The translations under genes were made by a program, and so were the position numbers. Below, one piece after another: positions 8,895 through 20,237 of a stretch of DNA of 64,000 bases. Origin of the DNA: Clarkia xantiana subsp. parviflora (taxonomy: Eukaryota; Streptophyta; Magnoliopsida; Myrtales; Onagraceae). Numbering within the stretch: the first letter of the stretch is position 1; every line of letters starts with the position of its first letter. The stretch spans positions 1,778,001 to 1,842,000 of the forward strand of contig JAPTYO010000026.1 of the NCBI GenBank assembly GCA_036873135.1, in the 5' to 3' direction. A model generated the notes under the pieces. That model was given only the letters and a program-made list of their open reading frames with translations. It searched no databases and had not been told where the DNA came from.

Positions 8895-11800
8895 CTAAGG
8901 ATATGAGGTGGTCAATTTGTCTCTTGCCACGTACTCCTTCAGGCCTCCACTGTGAATCATTTCCTCCACTTCTATCTTCAGCACCATGCAGTGGTTGGTC
9001 TGATGCCCCCAGGTCCCATGGTATTCACACCATCCATGTGCATCTCTTCCTAGGAAGGCCTTGCCCTCCTCCCTGCATGTGGGTAGCTCCTCCTTGAGGT
9101 ACTTCTGAAAAATTTCTTCTATGCTCACTGTAAGGGGTGTGAATGTGAAGTTTACACCTCCTCCCAGTGTGTCAGTCTCTCTTTCTTTCTCCGGGCCTTC
9201 ATCCCGTTGCTCCATCTCCTTTGCAAATGCCTTGTCCAGCTTTTCTTTGAGCTCTCTCATCGCGCTCGTCATGATCAACTCATAAAACCCTCCATAGGCC
9301 TCAAATGAGTTTGGATGCATGTTTCTAATGAATGCTTTGACGGCTTCTCCTCTTGTGATGTCCATATTGGCACCATAACTGGAGAATCTCTGGAAATAGC
9401 TTGATATTGGCTCCCGCGGCATTTGCTTGATATCATCAATGTACCGGAAGCCTCTTATGATGGAGTCCCTTGTTCTTTTCCCCTCTATGGTTTCTGGTTG
9501 CCAAGGTATGGTTGTCACCTTCACAGCCTTGCTCATGTGTCTCCTTTTAGGTACTGTTTGAAAAAACTGCTTGCTCAAACGGAGTGCCACTCCATTCTTC
9601 ATCTTTCCTTGCCTTTGTCTCCTTCCCCTCTTCTTTCTGTCTTGGTTGGCTCCTACCATGACCATTGCCACCGTGTCCGTCCTGTGTGATCCACGTCTCA
9701 TGGAGTTGACGTAGCACTGCCTTGCAGTGCGTTGATCACCCAAGACTTCTCCGACTCCATTCTCAGTGATGTACTTCAACTTCTGGTGTACGGTGGATGG
9801 CACGATTTCGTATGGGTTTATGGTTGTCCTTCCTAGGATCCCATTGTAGGCTCCCAGGCTTTCAACCACCAAGAAGTTAACATTCACCTTCAGCTGTGTC
9901 CATCCTTGGCCCATGGTCACCGGCAGGGTTATCATTCCCAGGGGGTAGCTTGTTGCCCCTGAGAAGCCAACTAGAGGGAAGTTGACTGGTTTGATGTCTG
10001 CCTTGGTTTTCCCTATTTCTTCTAGGACTCTCAAGCTTAGGAGGTCGGCCGAGCTGCCCCCATCCACCAATATTCGCTTTACATCAAAATTATCAATGTC
10101 TATTGTGATGACTAACGCATCGTCATGTGGGAAGACAATGTGGCTCTTGTCCTTCTCCGAGAAGTCAATCTTCACTTCTTCTCCTTCTCTTGGCCTTTTT
10201 CTCCACCTTGGCACTGAACTCAATTTGGAAGCGTAAACCTCCCTTGCATTAGCAGTTGGGCCACCTGACGCTGCTCCCCCGTGTATCATATTTATGGTCC
10301 CTCTCTTGTTGGGTGGAGGATTGTAGTCTACTTTGCCTTTGCCCTTGTCTCTGTGTGATGGCCCTAGCTGCATTCTGTTGCCCCCATGATCCACGAACTG
10401 CTTTAGGTCTCCCCTTTGGATGGCATTGTTGATGCTTAGCTTTAGGCTGAAGCATTCGTTCGTGTCGTGCCCGTAAGCTTCATGGTTGTCACACCATCTA
10501 TCCTTGTGATTCCCCACCATTGGGGCTCTCCATCTTGCAGGAGGTGACCAGAGTTTCTGATTCCGCATCTCTTTGAGGACAGTAGCTGGGGTGGCGTTTA
10601 ATGGAACGAACTTGATGACATTTATTTCTCTAGCCTTTAGTGGTTCGCCCATTTGGTTTCTTTGCTGGGGCGGACGCCATTCCTGCTGCCTTGCGTGCTG
10701 AGGTGCCTGGGGTGGCTTACCTTTGTTCGGCTTTGCATTGTCTTCCTTTGCTGCTTGAATCTTGGCTTTCTTACTTGCCATGTGCCTCTCCAGGTCTATA
10801 TGAGTTTTTACTCTTCCTGCAAGCTCCTCTAAGGTGCTTGCTGGCTTCTTGGCCATCTTTTCTGCCAGTGTGGACCCGAAGCGGCCTAGGTTTCTGATGA
10901 AGGCTCGTATTATCTCACCCTCAGTGATGTCGCCCTGGATGTCTGCGATATTTTGATTGAACCTAGTGTAGTAACTGGCCAGAGATTCGTCATATTCTTG
11001 TTTCACATCATCGATGGAGCCTGTTCCTTTGAGGAGTTTCCTCTCCCCTAGATATCTCTGCAGAAACTTTGCCTTTAGCTGCTCCCATGAGTGGATGCTT
11101 TCAGAGGGTAGGCTGAAGAACCAGTGTGAGGCCACCCCTGATAGGGTGTTTGGGAACAGGAGTGCCTTGTATCTTTCATCAGTGGTCCTCCCAAATAGAG
11201 AGGCCTCATGTTGTTGAATATGCTCTAGGGGGTCTCCCTTCCCATTGTACTTTGCAATTTGCACTGTGTGCAGGGAGTCTGGCACCCTGTTCATCTCCAA
11301 TTCCCTTGTGAAAGGGTGGTTCGTTTTGTCACTTAGACAATGCAAGCTGGTTTTCTTTGACTCATTCATTTTCCGGGTTATCATTGCCTCTATTTCTTCT
11401 GGAGTGATCAATATCGGTGTCGGAGTGTAATTTCTCTGATAGCCTTCGTAGTTATAGATGGGGCTTGCCGGGATCCCTTGTCCGTATTGATACGGACTGT
11501 AGGTGTATCCTTGGTGTCCCTGCTGGGGTGCTTCATAGAATTCTTGCCTCCTTGGAGGTCTTGTTTGTCTTTCCTCCCCTAGTGGGGTGTAAGCCCTGGC
11601 GCTCTGCTGTTGCCTAGGAGGCACGAATTGTTGCCTTCCCTCTGGGGGTGGCTCCTGGTAATTTCTTCTTTGCTCCTCTCGTTGCCCTGCCCGAGGGTGC
11701 GAGTGGTGCCCTTCCGTTGGGATCTGTTCCTCTTCATGAGCTTCAGTGTGTGTCCCCTGGGTGTATGCCGGCCTTGCGTATGTTGTGTGGGCGCAGTTGC

Positions 11801-12140
11801 CATTCCTTTGGGCCGGCATCCCATACGGGTACCCTTGGGGTTGTGCCTCATAATAATATCCCTCAGGGGGTGCCGTGTGCTGGGATGGCACTCCCTGTTG
11901 TTCTCTTTCCCTATGTGGCCTTCTTGCCAGGGGGGTTGAGGCTGTGGAGGACTCAGCCCCAGCTGGGCGTGAGGGTCCTCCCTCCTGGTTGTTCTGTTGA
12001 GGCGGCTGTGGGGTTCCTTGTGGTTCTGGTTGCATTGGCTGCTTTCCCGGGTTAGGCTGCCTTCCTGGGGGTATAGGCTCTTTCCTTCGCCCATTGCCCC
12101 CTGGTGGGCGGTGGTGCCTAGACACCCTGCTGTTCGTCAT
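8895..12140 (-). CDS. Gag-protease polyprotein with a duplicated gag C-terminal module
   Basis: An unbroken ORF of 1081 aa. Residues 1-240 are Pro/Gln/Arg-rich. Residues ~265-450 form the retrotransposon gag domain (W340, FLQRYLGER, YYTRFNQ). A zinc-knuckle variant C-x2-H-x4-H-x4-C lies at 550-563. An aspartic protease domain spans ~675-800 with DGGSSADLL at 693 (DGG in place of the classic DTG/DSG; similar variants occur in Tat elements) and a GAYNGILGR loop. Residues ~905-985 again resemble the YYTRF-to-AFIRN gag segment, and 1038-1051 repeat the same C-x2-H-x4-H-x4-C spacing. RT, RNase H and integrase are absent. It would form the virus-like particle in the cytoplasm. The start ATG lies 33 bases after the primer binding site, close for a gypsy element but with no competing start. 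Confidence 0.88.
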   Translation of the reverse strand: MTNSRVSRHHRPPGGNGRRKEPIPPGRQPNPGKQPMQPEPQGTPQPPQQNNQEGGPSRPAGAESSTASTPLARRPHREREQQGVPSQHTAPPEGYYYEAQPQGYPYGMPAQRNGNCAHTTYARPAYTQGTHTEAHEEEQIPTEGHHSHPRAGQREEQRRNYQEPPPEGRQQFVPPRQQQSARAYTPLGEERQTRPPRRQEFYEAPQQGHQGYTYSPYQYGQGIPASPIYNYEGYQRNYTPTPILITPEEIEAMITRKMNESKKTSLHCLSDKTNHPFTRELEMNRVPDSLHTVQIAKYNGKGDPLEHIQQHEASLFGRTTDERYKALLFPNTLSGVASHWFFSLPSESIHSWEQLKAKFLQRYLGERKLLKGTGSIDDVKQEYDESLASYYTRFNQNIADIQGDITEGEIIRAFIRNLGRFGSTLAEKMAKKPASTLEELAGRVKTHIDLERHMASKKAKIQAAKEDNAKPNKGKPPQAPQHARQQEWRPPQQRNQMGEPLKAREINVIKFVPLNATPATVLKEMRNQKLWSPPARWRAPMVGNHKDRWCDNHEAYGHDTNECFSLKLSINNAIQRGDLKQFVDHGGNRMQLGPSHRDKGKGKVDYNPPPNKRGTINMIHGGAASGGPTANAREVYASKLSSVPRWRKRPREGEEVKIDFSEKDKSHIVFPHDDALVITIDIDNFDVKRILVDGGSSADLLSLRVLEEIGKTKADIKPVNFPLVGFSGATSYPLGMITLPVTMGQGWTQLKVNVNFLVVESLGAYNGILGRTTINPYEIVPSTVHQKLKYITENGVGEVLGDQRTARQCYVNSMRRGSHRTDTVAMVMVGANQDRKKRGRRQRQGKMKNGVALRLSKQFFQTVPKRRHMSKAVKVTTIPWQPETIEGKRTRDSIIRGFRYIDDIKQMPREPISSYFQRFSSYGANMDITRGEAVKAFIRNMHPNSFEAYGGFYELIMTSAMRELKEKLDKAFAKEMEQRDEGPEKERETDTLGGGVNFTFTPLTVSIEEIFQKYLKEELPTCREEGKAFLGRDAHGWCEYHGTWGHQTNHCMVLKIEVEEMIHSGGLKEYVARDKLTTSYP

Positions 12141-12172
12141 TGCCCTTGTTATAGCCAGGCTTTCTGTCCGAA

Positions 12173-12189
12173 GCTCACTGACGGCGCCA
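12173..12189 (-). other. Primer binding site of the gypsy element
   Basis: Minus strand TGGCGCCGTCAGTGAGC, two bases inside the 5' LTR end. TGGCGCCGTC is a common primer site start in plant gypsy elements. The cognate tRNA was not identified. Confidence 0.8.
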
Positions 12190-12191
12190 AG

Positions 12192-13040
12192 TGTTAGGTT
12201 CCGAGATTAGGGTCAACGGGCGGTCGACTCAAATCTCGTTCCTCACTGGAGATGTGGGGGATCCGGTACTCTCGGGTTGCGCTGTCTTAGCTTGCGTCCT
12301 TCCTTCCTTAGCTTCTCTTCTCCTTTCGCCCTGCAGAAGGGGCAGTACCAGGCACATAGGGGGGGGTGGTGCCTGATGAACCCTCTCCGATGCCTAAGTC
12401 AGTACGGTTTTTTAGAGAGATAAAGCTAGAGAGATGTCAGAGCAAAATTATCCCAAATGCCAAGATGTTCAAATGAATAGTGGAGGTGGGGTATTTATAG
12501 GCAACGGTGTCATTACGGTGGCTTAATGACATCGTTAACCCTTAAACACAGTTAATTAACCTTTAAACACATAATTAAGACCTTAGGATACGGAGAAGGT
12601 AGGCGGAATAAACCGAGTGTGGGAGTCCAAGGATGGTGCCGGGGCCCTTGGGGGGAGGGAAATCCGACCCCCAAGGGTAGGGGTTGGGTGAGGGCACCCA
12701 ACCCTTCCTAGGGAGGATGGGGTTGGCCAACCCCATCCCCCCTAGGGGAGATCGGGTTGGCCGACCCGATCTCTCCTAGGAGAGATCGGGTTGGCCGACC
12801 CGATCTCTCCTAGGAGAGATCGGGTTGGTCCACCCGATCTCCCCTAGGGGAGGTCGGGTGTGGCCACCCAACCTCACCTAGGTGAGTTTGACTCGGCCGG
12901 ACGAGCGCTTCGGCCTCGTCCGAGCCGTTGGTGTTCTCGCGAAGTGTTCGGGTTGAAGTTTCGATTTACAATCATTAATGGGATGATTAAAATACAACGA
13001 TTCGGAAGTCAACGGGTTCAAATTGGGCGTATATCCATCA
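12192..13040 (-). repeat. 5' LTR of the gypsy element 2755-13040
   Basis: 849 bp, paired with 2755-3599. It has only about 8 G where the other LTR has 16, and a differently arranged palindrome array at about 12662-12895. The TATA box is at 12492-12499. Confidence 0.93.
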
Positions 13041-13063
13041 GTACCAACATAAACAATAACGTG

Positions 13064-14342
13064 TGATTGATTTAGGGGATACAATTACGGATTAAAACAC
13101 GTATAAATGCTTGGTAAACTAATTACGCAACGAAAATGGAGCACATACCAGATTTGCTTTCTGTAGCCCTAGAACGTCACGAGGGAGTTCACAATCTGTC
13201 GGACGGTGTCCTGCGGGAACCCTTATTGAAGAACAATCCACATGTTACGGTCTCCACATCAAAGCCTCTTCAATCCGGTTGCTGGGATGGATCTCGGGGT
13301 AAATTGTTAACACAATTCGATATCACATTGGGTGGAGGTAAGGTTCGGCCGAAACCTTGATGTGAGGGAGAGGAGATTTCTTTTGTCTCAACTAAAAGGG
13401 AGAGTGATTAATCTTAAGAGCCCTTACACATCCTATTTATAAGAAGAGGTGAGCAAAGCCCACCTAGGGCTTTCCCTATAGTTCGGGCGAAATACCAAAT
13501 AAAAGGGTTGGCCCAATTTTGGCCCATGAGGATTTTGGCCTGACCATAAATCACTTATGTGCTATATCCCAATTTAAACTTAACTTATTGGGCTTATATT
13601 AATGGGCTCCTATTACGGCGGCCCATTTACACCAAATGCCAACTACTCCCACTTGCCGGAATGGGAGGGTGTCAATTAATATGTAATCGACATCAATATC
13701 CATTCAATGATCCAATCTAGTTTCCATATTGTTCATACGAGGTTTGCCGTGCGACCGGTAGACACAACAGATATCGTGCTACTCATCGGTTAAGAGTGTT
13801 GTAACGTCTGCGGAACGTTGATTCCCAACTTTTTATCAACTTATTACTTCTCTGTGCCGCTCTATACCCCTGGTCAACTGTTATTCTCCAATTGCCTAGT
13901 TTTCCCCAAATTAATACTTCTCTAAGGCATCCGTACAAGTATTCACAACCTTCAACTAATATTCGGTTGGTGGCCACCTAGTGAATACAAGAGTCGGAGA
14001 ATGACATATGTGCATGACCATTCCCATCGCTCATATCCTCAGTCAAACTCAACCCGTTCCCAAAGACTCACTTGGTGTTTTTGTTCGGGCGCTACGCTCG
14101 AACGCCTGGGAGCGACATTGTGAGTTCCAAGTAATAAGGGTACTTCAGGTGCTGCTTCATTTAGCACCCAGGATCAGTCACACGCACAAGGTGAATAAGT
14201 TTTTGTCCTTCAGAATCTCGAAATATTATGTCTAACACAACCGAGCTTGACCCGTGATCGAATGTGGCACGCACAATATGAAGTGCGTGTCGATAGCATA
14301 ACCTGAGTTTATTTTGTATTAGGAATGGGAATTTCATATGCT
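13064..14342 (-). mobile_element. Copia fragment F1: LTR plus 3' noncoding stump
   Basis: The LTR occupies 13064-13645, read on the minus strand from TAGTTGGCATTTGG (normally TGTTGGC) to TAAATCAATCA. It is preceded in element orientation by a polypurine tract of type GGCAAGTGGGAG. The remaining ~700 bp (13646-14342) match the long noncoding module that separates pol from the 3' LTR in copia A (45510-46636). Pol and 5' LTR are absent. Confidence 0.75.
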
Positions 14343-15475
14343 TGTAGGATTATATGGGATAAATACTACGGAAACAATCAAGGTACATGCTATGTAAACA
14401 GATTACACAACGGAATAAATGGTACATACCTACAATGCTTTCCGTAGACCCAAGATCTTCTAGGGGAGTTCTTGATCCGCCGGACATTTCCCGTAAGGAT
14501 TCTGGTTATGGAATACCTACACGGACTGGTCTCCACAGCAAAGCCTCTTGTCGATTCTTCTGCGGGGATGGATATCCGGGATAATTGCTTGAAGCAATTT
14601 GGCACCTCCTTGGTCTCTAGAGGGTTTCGGCTGAAACACCTTGTATAGGGAGGAGGGATTTCTTTTTGTCTCACGACAAATGAAGAAAGTGATTAACCTT
14701 AAATTAAACCATGACACTCCTTATTTATAAGAGGAGGTGGGCAAAACCCACCTCACCACTCTTAGTAATTCGGCCGGCCACATATGAGAAAGAGGCCTAA
14801 TTTTGGGCCTCTCATGTCCATTGGGATTTTAGGCCTAGACCAAAATCCCTAATGTGACATTACCCAATTGACTTAAGTAAAAGTCTCTTATTAATAGGCT
14901 CCTATTTACGTCGGCCTAATATCCAAATGCCAACAGCTCCCACTCGACGGAATGGGAGGGTGCCTGTTAATATGTTGTCGACCAACACATCAACATTTGT
15001 TCTTTGATCCACCATTGGTTCGGAATAGTTCATACGAGGTTTTCCGTGCGACCGGCGGACACGACGGGAATCGTGATACTCAGCTATTAGGAGTGTTGTA
15101 GCGCCTGCGGAATGTTGATTCCCCATCTACAATCAACCTGTAATAATAATATTGTGGTGCACTATATCCTTGGTCAACTGTCATTCTCCAATTGCCTAGT
15201 TTCCACATAGGAAAAATTCTCCAAGGCATCCGTACAAGTATTCACAACCTTCAACTAATATCAGGCTGATGGCCACCTAGTGAATACAAGAGTCGGAGAA
15301 TTACATGTGTACTTAACCATCCCCATCGCTCATACCCTTAGTCAAACTCAACCAGTTTCCAAGGACGTGGTCACTGGGCCTTTTTGTTCAGCACTGCATT
15401 CGTACGCCAGGAAGCGAACATTGAGCTTGACCTTAGATATGAGTTTTGAGTTCGTAAGGATACTTTAAAAGCTTC
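14343..15475 (-). mobile_element. Copia fragment F2: LTR plus 3' noncoding stump
   Basis: LTR 14343-14935 with polypurine tract CGAGTGGGAGC next to TGTTGGCATTTGG. The stump 14936-15475 again matches the 3' noncoding module. Same orientation as F1 and F3. Confidence 0.75.
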
Positions 15476-16265
15476 TGTTGGATTACAGGGACGTAATACT
15501 ACAGAATGCTAAGCGTGTACATGCAAGTAATCTAACTACGCAGCGGAATAGTGTACACATACCTTTTAGCTTTCCTGCCCAAGAATGTCGTGGAGGGAGT
15601 TATGATCCTTCGGTCGGAACCACGTACAAGTTCTTCGTGAGAAGAAGTCCTACGCGGTGTAAGCTCCACAACAAAGCCTATGATCGATTCTTCAACGGGG
15701 ACAGAACCTCGGACTAAGATGTGCACCGAAAATATCAACTAAGGGGGTGAGAGGTTTCTCTCAAGTTCCTCATTGGAGGTACTTCTTATTAGATTGATGT
15801 ATAAACCTCTTAGGTGAGTCCCCTATATATAGGATTGGTGAAGTGGACAAAAGTCCACTCCAACCAATGTGGGACTAGCTCCGGCCGAACCATAGGCCCA
15901 ATTTTGGGCCTCCCATGTCAATTAGGGATTGGGTTTGGCCTAATTAGCCTAATGTGATAATTACCTAATTAACTTAGGTAATTTCCTTAGCATTAACGGG
16001 CTACTAATTACGGCGCCACGTCACCATATGCTAACATCTCCCACTCGCCGGAATGGGAGGGTGCCTATTAATATATAGTTATCCAATAGCATCAACATCT
16101 CATTCTCCAGTCTCTGTCTCCGTCTCTGAATAGTTCATACGAGGTTTGCCGTGCGACCGGCGGATACGACGGACATCGTGCTACTCATCTGTTAGGAGTA
16201 TTGTAGCGCCCGCAGAACTTTGATTCCCTTTCGTAAATTAATCCTGTTAAAATGACAAGACGCAA
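15476..16265 (-). mobile_element. Copia fragment F3: LTR plus short 3' stump
   Basis: LTR 15476-16036. Read on the minus strand it starts TGTTAGCATATGGTGACGTGG and ends TAATCCAACA, closest to the LTRs of copia A and B. The stump 16037 to about 16265 matches only the part of the noncoding module nearest the LTR. Confidence 0.75.
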
Positions 16266-16280
16266 TTCCCTTATGAATAT

Positions 16281-16560
16281 CCAAGGGGGAGTGTTATGAA
16301 TATATTTTATAGATGTTCAATATTATGTGTATATACATCTTCCTTATTTAGACATTCCATATATTTATTTTAGTTTCTCTCCAAGTCTATGTAATCCTTA
16401 TATAAGGACCACTATGTGTGATAATAAAATTATCATCAAGTTCTCTCTTCTATTACATCTCTACTTTCGTAATATTTATATATTTTTAAGTACTTAAATA
16501 CTTAATATCATATCAGTATTTAAATACTTAATATCATTTCTAAACAAATAAGTCATAACA
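16281..16560 (+). repeat. Short LTR of an unrelated copia element, with polypurine tract
   Basis: CCAAGGGGGAG (16281-16291) precedes TGTTATGAATAT, a typical polypurine tract and LTR start. TATATAAGGACC near 16399 is the probable TATA box. The right end is uncertain; ATAACA at 16560 is the best guess. Nothing upstream belongs to its coding region. Confidence 0.5.
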
Positions 16561-16783
16561 TACTGAATCGCGCACGCATTACCTAGTTTCTATATCTAAT
16601 TCTTATTTATTATTATTCCCTAATAATTTTTGGGGAGACAGAACATTTGTTACAGATAAAAACAACAGCCGCAGAAACGCAGAATAAAGCAGAAGAAAAT
16701 CAACAAATGAAGAGAATGTTGGTCGTCATTATCACCCTCTTACAGAGGAGGACGAAACCTTGTGCAGGTAGGTGCTTGTAATA
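16561..16783 (-). other. 3' flank of the carrier gene
   Basis: Sequence beyond the stop codon at 16784-16786, presumably the 3' untranslated region. No feature boundary can be set. Confidence 0.4.
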
Positions 16784-19700
16784 CTAATTCTTGCCCACCA
16801 CCAGAGGAACCACCAGCTGGTGATGTTGTGTTTGAGAGACATCCTCAGCTTGTGTTTGTGTTCCTCCATCTGCATCCTCACCATTTATTCTTCTTCTTCT
16901 TCTTCCAGTTCCGGTGGTGCTGCTTTTGTTATTCGGGTGAGGAGGAACAATACGGTGCAGGAATCGGTGTATCATCTCGTAACTTGTGAAGGTTATAACA
17001 GCAGAGGGAGTTGTCCGGAGTAGATTGGTTGCACATCCTCTGTAGAAACCCGGGATCCCTTCCTTGCGAAACACTTTCTTAATGCAATCAAACACTCCTG
17101 TGTACTTGATTTCTGAATTCCTCGCCTGCCCCTGCTCTTGAAGACGTGATCGAATCACCTCATGGGGATACGTTATTAAAGAGGCAGCTACTTTTGAGAT
17201 GGAAGAGGCAATCGCCACATCCACTGACCTAAGCTCTTCCACTGTCGTATTACCCTTCTTCGCCATGTATTGCTTCATACTCTCATATGCTGGGAACTGA
17301 ATCGCTACATGACTTACTCCTACCAATGATGGTAAAATTCCACTGTCTCAACACAACAACACAACATTACTTACTATATAACATAAACCAAAAGAAATAC
17401 AATGAATGGCAGCAGCACGTAAACACTTTTTGTTTCCTTTCTTTTACCTATATAGACCTCTAAAGCCTTCTTCATGCATGATCCGTGTTAGAGCAGAAAA
17501 CACCCCTTTATAAGGAACCACATCCGGCCTCATACTTTGTGTCTAAATCAATAATCATTTTAAAACAACAAACACACTTTAGCATCCAATAACTACTGCA
17601 AACAAGTGGCTGGAGAGTGTGATCAACATTCCTGACAAGACTTACTTGGAGTCGTGTCTTCACAACCCAGAGAGGGTTTGTGGTGATAGCTGTAGCAGCC
17701 CCAGCCCCTGCTGCTGCTATCATATGTAACCCGGTACCTAGTTGCTTACCAGCATCATCTACATTATTGCATTGCACTATTTACTTAAAGAGTATGTCCA
17801 ACCATATACCAATCAATATACATATATTTCAAGTATGTATTAATACCATCTGAGTGGAGCATCCCCTTGAACTTTTCATAAACAGTGAAGTACACCTGCA
17901 TTTCAAAGAATCATATCATTTAGTGTTGTTGACTTCTAGATATATATCATCATATCTTGCACCGCCACTGTCTCATCTACAACTAAATAAGAATTTCTAA
18001 TAAAAAATAATACCTTCTTGCATTATTCCTACAGGTTGTTCAAATAAATGGAAAAGCTAAAATTATACTTGGCTTCAACGTTTATATACAGAAAACAACC
18101 AAGGGCGCAAAATATTAAACAAAGAAAAGCAGCAGTACTCACAGCCCAGTTTGGAAGAAGTGCCAGAATAGTTGGTGAAAGGCCACGATACATACCCTTC
18201 CAACCGTCTATTTTCATTATGTCCTGTAGGGTAGTAATTATTATGCTCCCTGTTAATAATGACAAGAAGGTAATGAGATACACTAACAGTATAAGAGATT
18301 TGACTCGTGAAGCACATAAACTAAACAGTTGCAGAAATATGACTAATGAAAACATTATAAGCTATACCAGTTATTACCAACTAAGATTAGTTTTTACAAT
18401 ATGATGACTAATGTAAGTTGTTATAATATCTATACCTCTATTCTATTCAATGCAGAAGCCACACAATACAGTGAATTAGCACACATATGAATCTAAGAGC
18501 ATTCATGTGTGAAGGGAATTTCACCCTGAAAGCTGAAGACTATATCACAGACACTGTGACACCATAAGCTCCAGTTAAAAGTCATAAAACTATTAAGGCC
18601 TTTATGGGGACTTTACACTTTAATCAAAACTCTATCAGTCCGTCAATGTCATTCAATTCAGCAAATTTCGTGCTCTCTAAACCAAACATTGGGGCTATTT
18701 TTCATTCATGCATCCTCTCTGCTACTTACATGTGGCACAGGTAACTCTCCCCTGGCAATATTTTTCAGTATGGGAATATATCAAGTGTTCTAGTACAGCA
18801 TGTAAGATCTATATATTTCAGTTTAGAATCATGATAAGAGCCTTATTACAAAATTAAACACCATTTTGTAAATTAGGGATGTGATATCCATATTCGTAAA
18901 GCTCCGGCAGCTTGCTAAAACTTGAAACTCAATAAGCAAATGCGTCTATGAGATCTATTTCTTGAGTGTCAGCAAGTAAAAAGGGAACAGAAGCATGAGA
19001 ATCAGTTAAGTGGCTCCTTACTGTATATCTTAAGACCTATCTCGATTCAGGATTGGTCGCATAAAAAAACCGCTCGGATTACCAGTTATGCTATCTCTCA
19101 TTGTGACGCATCGGTAAATCAGCTGAAGCAACCAACTAAAAAATAATAATAAAGGAAAGTATTTTAACTGTCTAATAATTCATTATCTGATTTTCTCTAA
19201 ACCAAGACAAACACGGTATTTGACCCGGTCAAGAAAAATATATATCGCCACAAATTATTATTTATAAAATTTGTTAGTAGTACTGATCATTTTACTAGAA
19301 ACAATTAGATATCACGTTATGAAATTTTCTGCTCTGCTAAGAAACATGGTGCCATGTGGATATTTTCAGCTGGAAACAATGACTTGTGTCTTTAAAAAGT
19401 ATAGATAAGTAACTGCCTTTTCTATTTATCTAATGTCTCAATTTCAATTAGAACATCAAAGTTTTTCACCAGTGACAAAAACGTGAACTTTCCACCAAGA
19501 CGACTATGTTCATCAGCCAACTAATTAACCAAGATAGAGATCATTCAGTTCAGCAGCAGCAATTCTTTTTATCTACATAGTATTCATCTCTTAAACTATT
19601 GTGTTCGATGTCAAGCGCCCTTAACCATAATGGATGGACATTCAGAAAGAAACCTTTATGATTTGGTGGAAGACCATGGACCTGTAATCTCGTCTTGATG

Positions 19701-20237
19701 ACATCCAATGGACAAACAAATGTTGCAGCCATAGCACCTGCATATTCAATTGATTAACTAACAAACAAGTTCGTCCAAAAATTCATGAATCAGTCACGTA
19801 AAAGAAACAGCTCATATTTTCAGCCATCCTACATACAAAAGAATCATTCTTGAGCTATTTTAAAGTAGCAATTACGGTGAAATGCTAATAAAGAAATCCA
19901 AAACCAACAATTTGCTAAGGTTCAATGTTATCTCATTGTATCTTGTATTTTCAACAATTCCCTACCTAGAAATCATAAAGCAAAAGCAGCAAATTTGCCC
20001 TAGGAACCCCCCACCTCACCCCCACATGACTCCCCCAATCCTCCGAAATTGAGCCAAAGCCTACTAGTTTCTTTAATTAGGAGCAGCATCATAGCCAACT
20101 AACAACAGATTGAAGAACATTATCAACTGCGGCATCCATTTGAGAATTGTAAACGAACCTGCCGCCCCGCCAGCGCCGGCGTTGCAAATAAAATCTCGGA
20201 TGTTACTGCTTTCAGTAGATTGACGCCCCCCAACCAT
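16784..20237 (-). CDS. NDT2: Mitochondrial-type NAD+ carrier (NDT2-like), seven exons
   Basis: Exons on the minus strand: 20237-20159, 19737-19654, 18249-18143, 17895-17847, 17758-17646, 17542-17448, 17342-16784. All introns are GT-AG and the exons join in one frame to 361 aa, close to Arabidopsis NDT2 (about 363 aa). Three mitochondrial carrier repeats are visible with signatures PLDVIK (36-41), PLWVVK (135-140, Trp in place of the acidic residue, as in the NAD+/folate/pyrimidine group) and PHEVIR (235-240). The [11 protein letters not shown] and [16 protein letters not shown] stretches strongly resemble plant NDT2. The family exchanges NAD+ for nucleotides across an organelle inner membrane. 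The tail after about residue 310 is polar and variable. Intron 2 is the longest at 1.4 kb. No break is seen, and it is the only intact host gene here. Start chosen because it opens the first carrier repeat directly. Confidence 0.93.

Larger units (their letters stand above)
2755..13040 (-). mobile_element. Complete non-autonomous Ty3/gypsy element with 5-bp target duplication
   Basis: Both LTRs are present (12192-13040 is 5', 2755-3599 is 3'), flanked by GTACC at 2750-2754 and 13041-13045. A primer binding site follows the 5' LTR (12173-12189) and a polypurine tract precedes the 3' LTR (3600-3612). In element order it holds a gag-protease ORF (12140-8895), a tandem array (8634-7897), a spliced gene on the opposite strand (5180-7512) and the 3' LTR. 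No reverse transcriptase, RNase H or integrase is visible, so it must borrow these. By eye the LTRs differ at about six single bases plus length differences in a G run and a palindrome array, which suggests a recent insertion. The gag type and the TGGCGCC primer site fit the Tat branch of gypsy elements; this is inference. Confidence 0.92.

Noticed and set aside
11610..12055. Plus-strand hydrophobic ORFs opposite gag
   Set aside because: Antisense shadows of gag; no splice or start support, unlike the gene at 5180-7512.
11579..12094. Minus-strand ORF of 171 codons inside gag
   Set aside because: Shadow frame of the Pro/Gln-rich gag N-terminus.
18029..18404. ORFs on both strands over carrier exon 3
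   Set aside because: Read-through of exon 3 into intron, plus an antisense shadow; exon limits are set by GT-AG sites and carrier homology.
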